DNA from: CAZGZU01 sp964529855
GTDB taxonomy: Bacteria; Patescibacteriota; Minisyncoccia; Portnoybacterales; UBA2143
Length of the DNA stretch: 7,861 bases
NCBI GenBank assembly: GCA_964529855.1
Contig: CAZGZU010000025.1
Coordinates: 1 to 7,861 of the forward strand
Reading direction: 5' to 3'
Position numbers and translations under genes: made by a program. The notes beneath the pieces are model-generated. The model was not told the DNA's origin. It was given only the letters and a program-made list of their open reading frames with translations, and made no database searches. Below are positions 5,605 through 7,861 of this stretch, piece by piece (the stretch's first letter is position 1; every line of letters begins with the position of its first letter).

Positions 5605-5895
5605 TTACTCCCTGTCAAAAACTCTGCGAAGCTCTGTTTTTGCCTGTTCCAAAATTTTTTTCCGATGTCCGGACAGATTCTTACCGGCCCGATTAATATA
5701 GAAATTCAACATGGACATTGCCGACTGAAACGCCCTGGCTTTTCGTCTTTTACTCTCTTCAGCGGATTTTTTAAGAGACAAAGCAATCTTTTTTGGACTT
5801 TTCAAAGAAAAAACACCCTTTTCCAAATCAAGAGCATTGCTGTACTTTGTTACTTTGGCAGACCAGTATTTTTTGGAGTTTTTCTTTTTGTCCAT
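5605..5895 (-). CDS. DUF3175 family protein
   Basis: This small basic protein (96 residues from the chosen start) matches the DUF3175 pattern from memory: KYWSAKVTKYSNALDLEKGVF, then SPKKIALSLKKSAEESKRRK, SAMSMLNFYINRAGKNLS and a closing helix HRKKILEQAKTELRRVF. It fills the usual family length. The function of DUF3175 is not known; the Lys/Arg-rich composition without membrane segments suggests a cytoplasmic, perhaps nucleic-acid-binding protein. The frame is open to an ATG at 5940, only 2 nt after the stop of the M23 gene. I chose the ATG at 5895 because AAGGGA lies 7 nt before it and the extra 15 residues (MDKAIRYSTGSKGIN) precede the conserved family start. The 5940 start would be possible through coupling (CAGG 6 nt upstream). 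Confidence 0.85.
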   Translation of the reverse strand: MDKKKNSKKYWSAKVTKYSNALDLEKGVFSLKSPKKIALSLKKSAEESKRRKARAFQSAMSMLNFYINRAGKNLSGHRKKILEQAKTELRRVFDRE

Positions 5896-5942
5896 ATTAA
5901 TTCCCTTAGAGCCCGTGCTATAGCGTATCGCTTTGTCCATCC

Positions 5943-7034
5943 TTAACCTGAAATAAGTTGATTAAAATCCAGCCAATTTTCAAGCTCTGATTTGTTTTGA
6001 ACATAACCTCTGATATCTATCTTCTCTCCTTTGGAGACTCCCAGATGAAAATGCTTTCTTTCTCCATCTGTCTCTGAACTGAAACCCTGGCCCAGGACGG
6101 CAAACTGTTCGCCCGGCAAAAGATAGGAGCCAACTTCCTGTTTAATGCTGGCCAGATGCAAATGACCGTAATAGACGACCACTGGCTGGCTCTCAAAAAG
6201 ACATTCCTGAATAGCCAAACCGCCATATCCGGCAACATCCCTTTTCTCTAATAATTCCCCGCCACAAACAGCCATTATCGGCACGGCTGCCTCTTTTTCG
6301 TCCTCAAACACTTCATAGTCAACGGCATTATGGTAGCCGCTAAATCTCTCCGGACTGACTGGCGAATCAATCGGACTGACAAAAATGCCAAAGGGTTTTT
6401 TAGTAATCCTTTCCCCTGCCTTTTCCAGGGGCTGGGCTAAGCTTTCCTTATCATTGTGAAAAAGCAAACTGTCGATAAAATCCTTGAATTGCTTCTCGCT
6501 CATCTCCGGATTATAGGAAAAAACATAAAACAAAGTCGGTGAATGCGAACTGAAACGAATATCAATAAGTTTATGCTGTTGATTGCGCCAAAACGGTTGA
6601 AAGGCAAAATCAGCTATCCCCTCTTTTTTCCTAATCTCATAAGCCACTGCCTCATGTCCATTAACCGAAGTTTCTTGCCGGCTCAAGATATCAACCGTGT
6701 TCAAACTCAGAAAACTGGAAGCCCTGAAATACCGAATAAAAATCTGCGATTTATCAATAATTTCATCCTCTGATGAATTTGTGTCATAAATGTTAATACT
6801 CTCAATCTCCGGGACATACTCAACTCTAAGATTGCCCGGCAAAACAGCACTAAACCTGAAAACAGGGTCCTGGGAGGCAAAATTAAACCTCTCACCAGTG
6901 ACGGGTTTTGGAATAAAGGCCTCCATGGATTTAGTTAAATCCTCATCCATAGAGCCCGGTAAATTCTGTTCCGAACATCCGCTGAATGAAAAGGCGGCTA
7001 CAGCCAGAACAGGGACAAAAAAGATTCCTTTCAT
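5943..7034 (-). CDS. Lipoprotein with C-terminal M23 (LytM-type) metallopeptidase domain
   Basis: From the ATG at 7034 the protein has 363 residues. A lipoprotein signal peptide MKGIFFVPVLAVAAFSFSGC places the lipidated Cys at 20 (lipobox FSGC). Residues about 55-195 form an alpha/beta domain resembling PsbP/Mog1-like folds, ending in QFKDFIDSLLF. Residues about 214-340 form an M23 peptidase domain: H235 and D239 (GYHNAVDY, HxxxD), H291 (YYGHLHL) and H328-F-H330 (HFHLGV, the HxH motif). All zinc and catalytic positions are present, so it could be an active peptidoglycan endopeptidase anchored outside the membrane. A longer reading to a TTG at 7109 is rejected because it would bury the lipoprotein signal and translate the promoter. 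No Shine-Dalgarno sequence precedes the ATG; the leader predicted from the promoter is only about 5-6 nt. DUF3175 follows directly. Confidence 0.88.
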   Translation of the reverse strand: MKGIFFVPVLAVAAFSFSGCSEQNLPGSMDEDLTKSMEAFIPKPVTGERFNFASQDPVFRFSAVLPGNLRVEYVPEIESINIYDTNSSEDEIIDKSQIFIRYFRASSFLSLNTVDILSRQETSVNGHEAVAYEIRKKEGIADFAFQPFWRNQQHKLIDIRFSSHSPTLFYVFSYNPEMSEKQFKDFIDSLLFHNDKESLAQPLEKAGERITKKPFGIFVSPIDSPVSPERFSGYHNAVDYEVFEDEKEAAVPIMAVCGGELLEKRDVAGYGGLAIQECLFESQPVVVYYGHLHLASIKQEVGSYLLPGEQFAVLGQGFSSETDGERKHFHLGVSKGEKIDIRGYVQNKSELENWLDFNQLISG

Positions 7035-7046
7035 ATAATTATTCAA

Positions 7047-7076
7047 ATGATATAAGTTCCTATAAAGTTTTATCAA
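7047..7076 (-). promoter_or_regulatory. Promoter of the M23 lipoprotein gene, almost leaderless
   Basis: On the minus strand TTGATA (7076-7071, five of six) and TATCAT (7052-7047, five of six) are 18 bp apart. The ATG at 7034 begins 12 nt after the -10, so transcription starting about 7 nt downstream would leave a leader of only about 5 nt. This fits the missing Shine-Dalgarno sequence. The promoter sits in the 89-bp gap after the permease stop. Confidence 0.6.
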
Positions 7077-7123
7077 ATAATATTTAATTTCATTCTCCCA
7101 TTCTAACAAAAAGCGGGACCAAA

Positions 7124-7639
7124 TTAGAGCCTGTCTTTTCTCAGCCAGCCAATAATTTTGCCGTTCAAGACGGAAAAGATAACAATGTATAAGGATAAGA
7201 TTATAGTAAAGCCCAAGCCGAAATAATAAACCATTACCGGCAAAAAAGGAATTTTTACATTCCTGTTATACAAAAAGACCGCCAATAAAGAATTCCTCAT
7301 GCCTTCCTTCCTCAATTCTCCCAATAAGGGGAAAAGAACGTATGGCGGTCCGGAAACGAGAATTCCGGAAATTATCGCATATAGCCATCCCTTGATTCCC
7401 GATTCCGCGCCCAAATACTTTCCTATCCTCTCTTTGGTAAAATACAAATTGACTAAAACCATTACTATAAAAACGAGGACTAAGACCGGAATTATTTTAA
7501 CAAACATCAGCAAAAAACCAAGAAAAGCTTCTTTGGCAACAGAAAAATCCAACAAAGCAATAGCTGAATAAATTAATAAAACGATTATTAAAAACTTTAT
7601 TCCTCCGCTTATTCTATTTTTGCTTGTTAATTTACCCAT
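7124..7639 (-). CDS. Permease half-protein, DUF318/ArsP_1-like (second half)
   Basis: This 171-residue protein has hydrophobic segments at about residues 13-33, 40-66, 84-107, 115-126 and 132-158. The segment AIISGILVSGPPYVLFPLLGELRKEGMRNSLLAVFLYNRNVKIPF fits the re-entrant-loop core of the DUF318/ArsP_1 (COG0701) permeases, with GPP in place of the cysteine-containing PxCSCG of the arsenical exporters. The family is normally one polypeptide of about 300-350 residues with two related halves; this gene encodes one half and the preceding gene the other. Substrate cannot be read from the sequence; no metal-binding cysteines are present. The ATG at 7639 lies inside the end of the upstream gene (13-nt overlap), implying coupled translation, and no Shine-Dalgarno sequence is visible. 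It ends in TAA. Confidence 0.8.
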   Translation of the reverse strand: MGKLTSKNRISGGIKFLIIVLLIYSAIALLDFSVAKEAFLGFLLMFVKIIPVLVLVFIVMVLVNLYFTKERIGKYLGAESGIKGWLYAIISGILVSGPPYVLFPLLGELRKEGMRNSLLAVFLYNRNVKIPFLPVMVYYFGLGFTIILSLYIVIFSVLNGKIIGWLRKDRL

Positions 7640-7861
7640 TGAAAAAAAGTCAGAGTTAAAATCACTAAAATGGAAATGATAATCGCAAAAACAAAATTAA
7701 GAGCATTTCTGATAAAAGCAAATCGCTTGCCTAAAAACTTTGCTTCCAGCGGCAGCATAGCAACGCCGACCGTAGTCCAAGTCATGATAAAAGCAGTAAT
7801 GGCTATTAAACTAATTCCTTCTTTTAGCAATTCTCCACCGACAATATAGCTGGTTATCGGG
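7627..7861 (-). CDS. Permease half-protein, DUF318/ArsP_1-like (first half, partial)
   Basis: The reading frame is open to the right edge of the window, so the start lies outside; a TTG at 7830 is not a likely start. The visible 77 residues begin PITSYIVGGELLKEGIS and continue through AFIMTWTTVGVAMLPLEAKFLGKRFAFIRNALN to two closing hydrophobic segments, ending FFQWVN. The arrangement P...GELLKEG...AF......LP mirrors the P...GELRKEG...VF......LP core of the next gene, as expected for the two related halves of a DUF318-type permease. Its TAA stop (7629-7627) overlaps the next gene by 13 nt. The two products probably assemble into one transporter. Confidence 0.78.
   Translation of the reverse strand, partial: PITSYIVGGELLKEGISLIAITAFIMTWTTVGVAMLPLEAKFLGKRFAFIRNALNFVFAIIISILVILTLTFFQWVN

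Noticed and set aside
5605..5607. Readthrough of the DUF3175 stop into the following open frame
   Set aside because: The DUF3175 domain is complete at the stop, and the downstream part in that frame only looks protein-like near its end.
5896..5940. A 15-residue extension of the DUF3175 protein
   Set aside because: The added residues precede the conserved family region, and AAGGGA sits 7 nt before the internal ATG. Coupling from the previous gene keeps it possible.
7035..7109. A 25-residue N-terminal extension of the M23 lipoprotein from a TTG at 7109
   Set aside because: It would move the lipoprotein signal peptide inward and translate through a good promoter (7047-7076).
1..7861. TGA recoding as glycine, known in some Patescibacteria
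   Set aside because: The uppP gene and the 3223 membrane-protein gene both end naturally at TGA, and no gene needs TGA read through.
1..7861. CRISPR array, insertion sequence, tRNA or rRNA
   Set aside because: I saw no regularly spaced repeats, no transposase-like protein with terminal repeats, and no cloverleaf or rRNA-like segment in the gaps.

Overview
The window looks like a bacterial, moderately AT-rich (roughly 40% G+C by eye), compact genome. Bacterial signals include sigma70-type promoters, an intrinsic terminator, a lipobox lipoprotein, UppP and MsrBA. Small membrane-anchored proteins, many genes without a Shine-Dalgarno sequence, a divergent UppP and a stand-alone encapsulin-type ferritin-like protein are reminiscent of Candidate Phyla Radiation/Patescibacteria. 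That placement is inference; no marker gene is present. TAA, TAG and TGA all serve as stops, so the standard bacterial code applies.

Layout. All genes but one lie on the minus strand. Reading in their direction of transcription (right to left), the window opens with two overlapping genes that look like the two halves of a DUF318/ArsP_1-type permease (7861-7124, the first cut by the window edge). A lipoprotein with an M23 (LytM-type) metallopeptidase domain follows (7034-5943), with its own promoter. Then come a DUF3175 protein (5895-5605), a 183-bp stretch with a possible broken micro-gene and promoter, a membrane-anchored beta-sandwich protein (5418-5029), a membrane-anchored rhodanese (4975-4520) and an MsrB-MsrA fusion (4508-3648). 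A promoter-bearing gap leads into a second cluster: a Flp/EncFtn-like ferritin-like protein (3529-3245), a four-helix membrane protein (3223-2744) and UppP (2732-1938). That cluster ends at a terminator shared with the convergent plus-strand gene, an orphan single-domain response regulator (1489-1875). The regulator is transcribed divergently from a tail-anchored protein of unknown function and a SIMPL-domain protein (1354-39).

How the genes may work together. The middle of the window is rich in envelope and redox functions: an M23 peptidase, UppP for lipid-carrier recycling, an extracytoplasmic rhodanese, methionine sulfoxide reductases and an iron-binding ferritin-like protein. An envelope maintenance and oxidative-stress theme is plausible, but no cluster here matches a named system. 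The observations most worth checking are the encapsulin-type ferritin with no encapsulin nearby, the split permease, the UppP with Met at the usual catalytic His position, and the interrupted micro-gene at 5542-5422.
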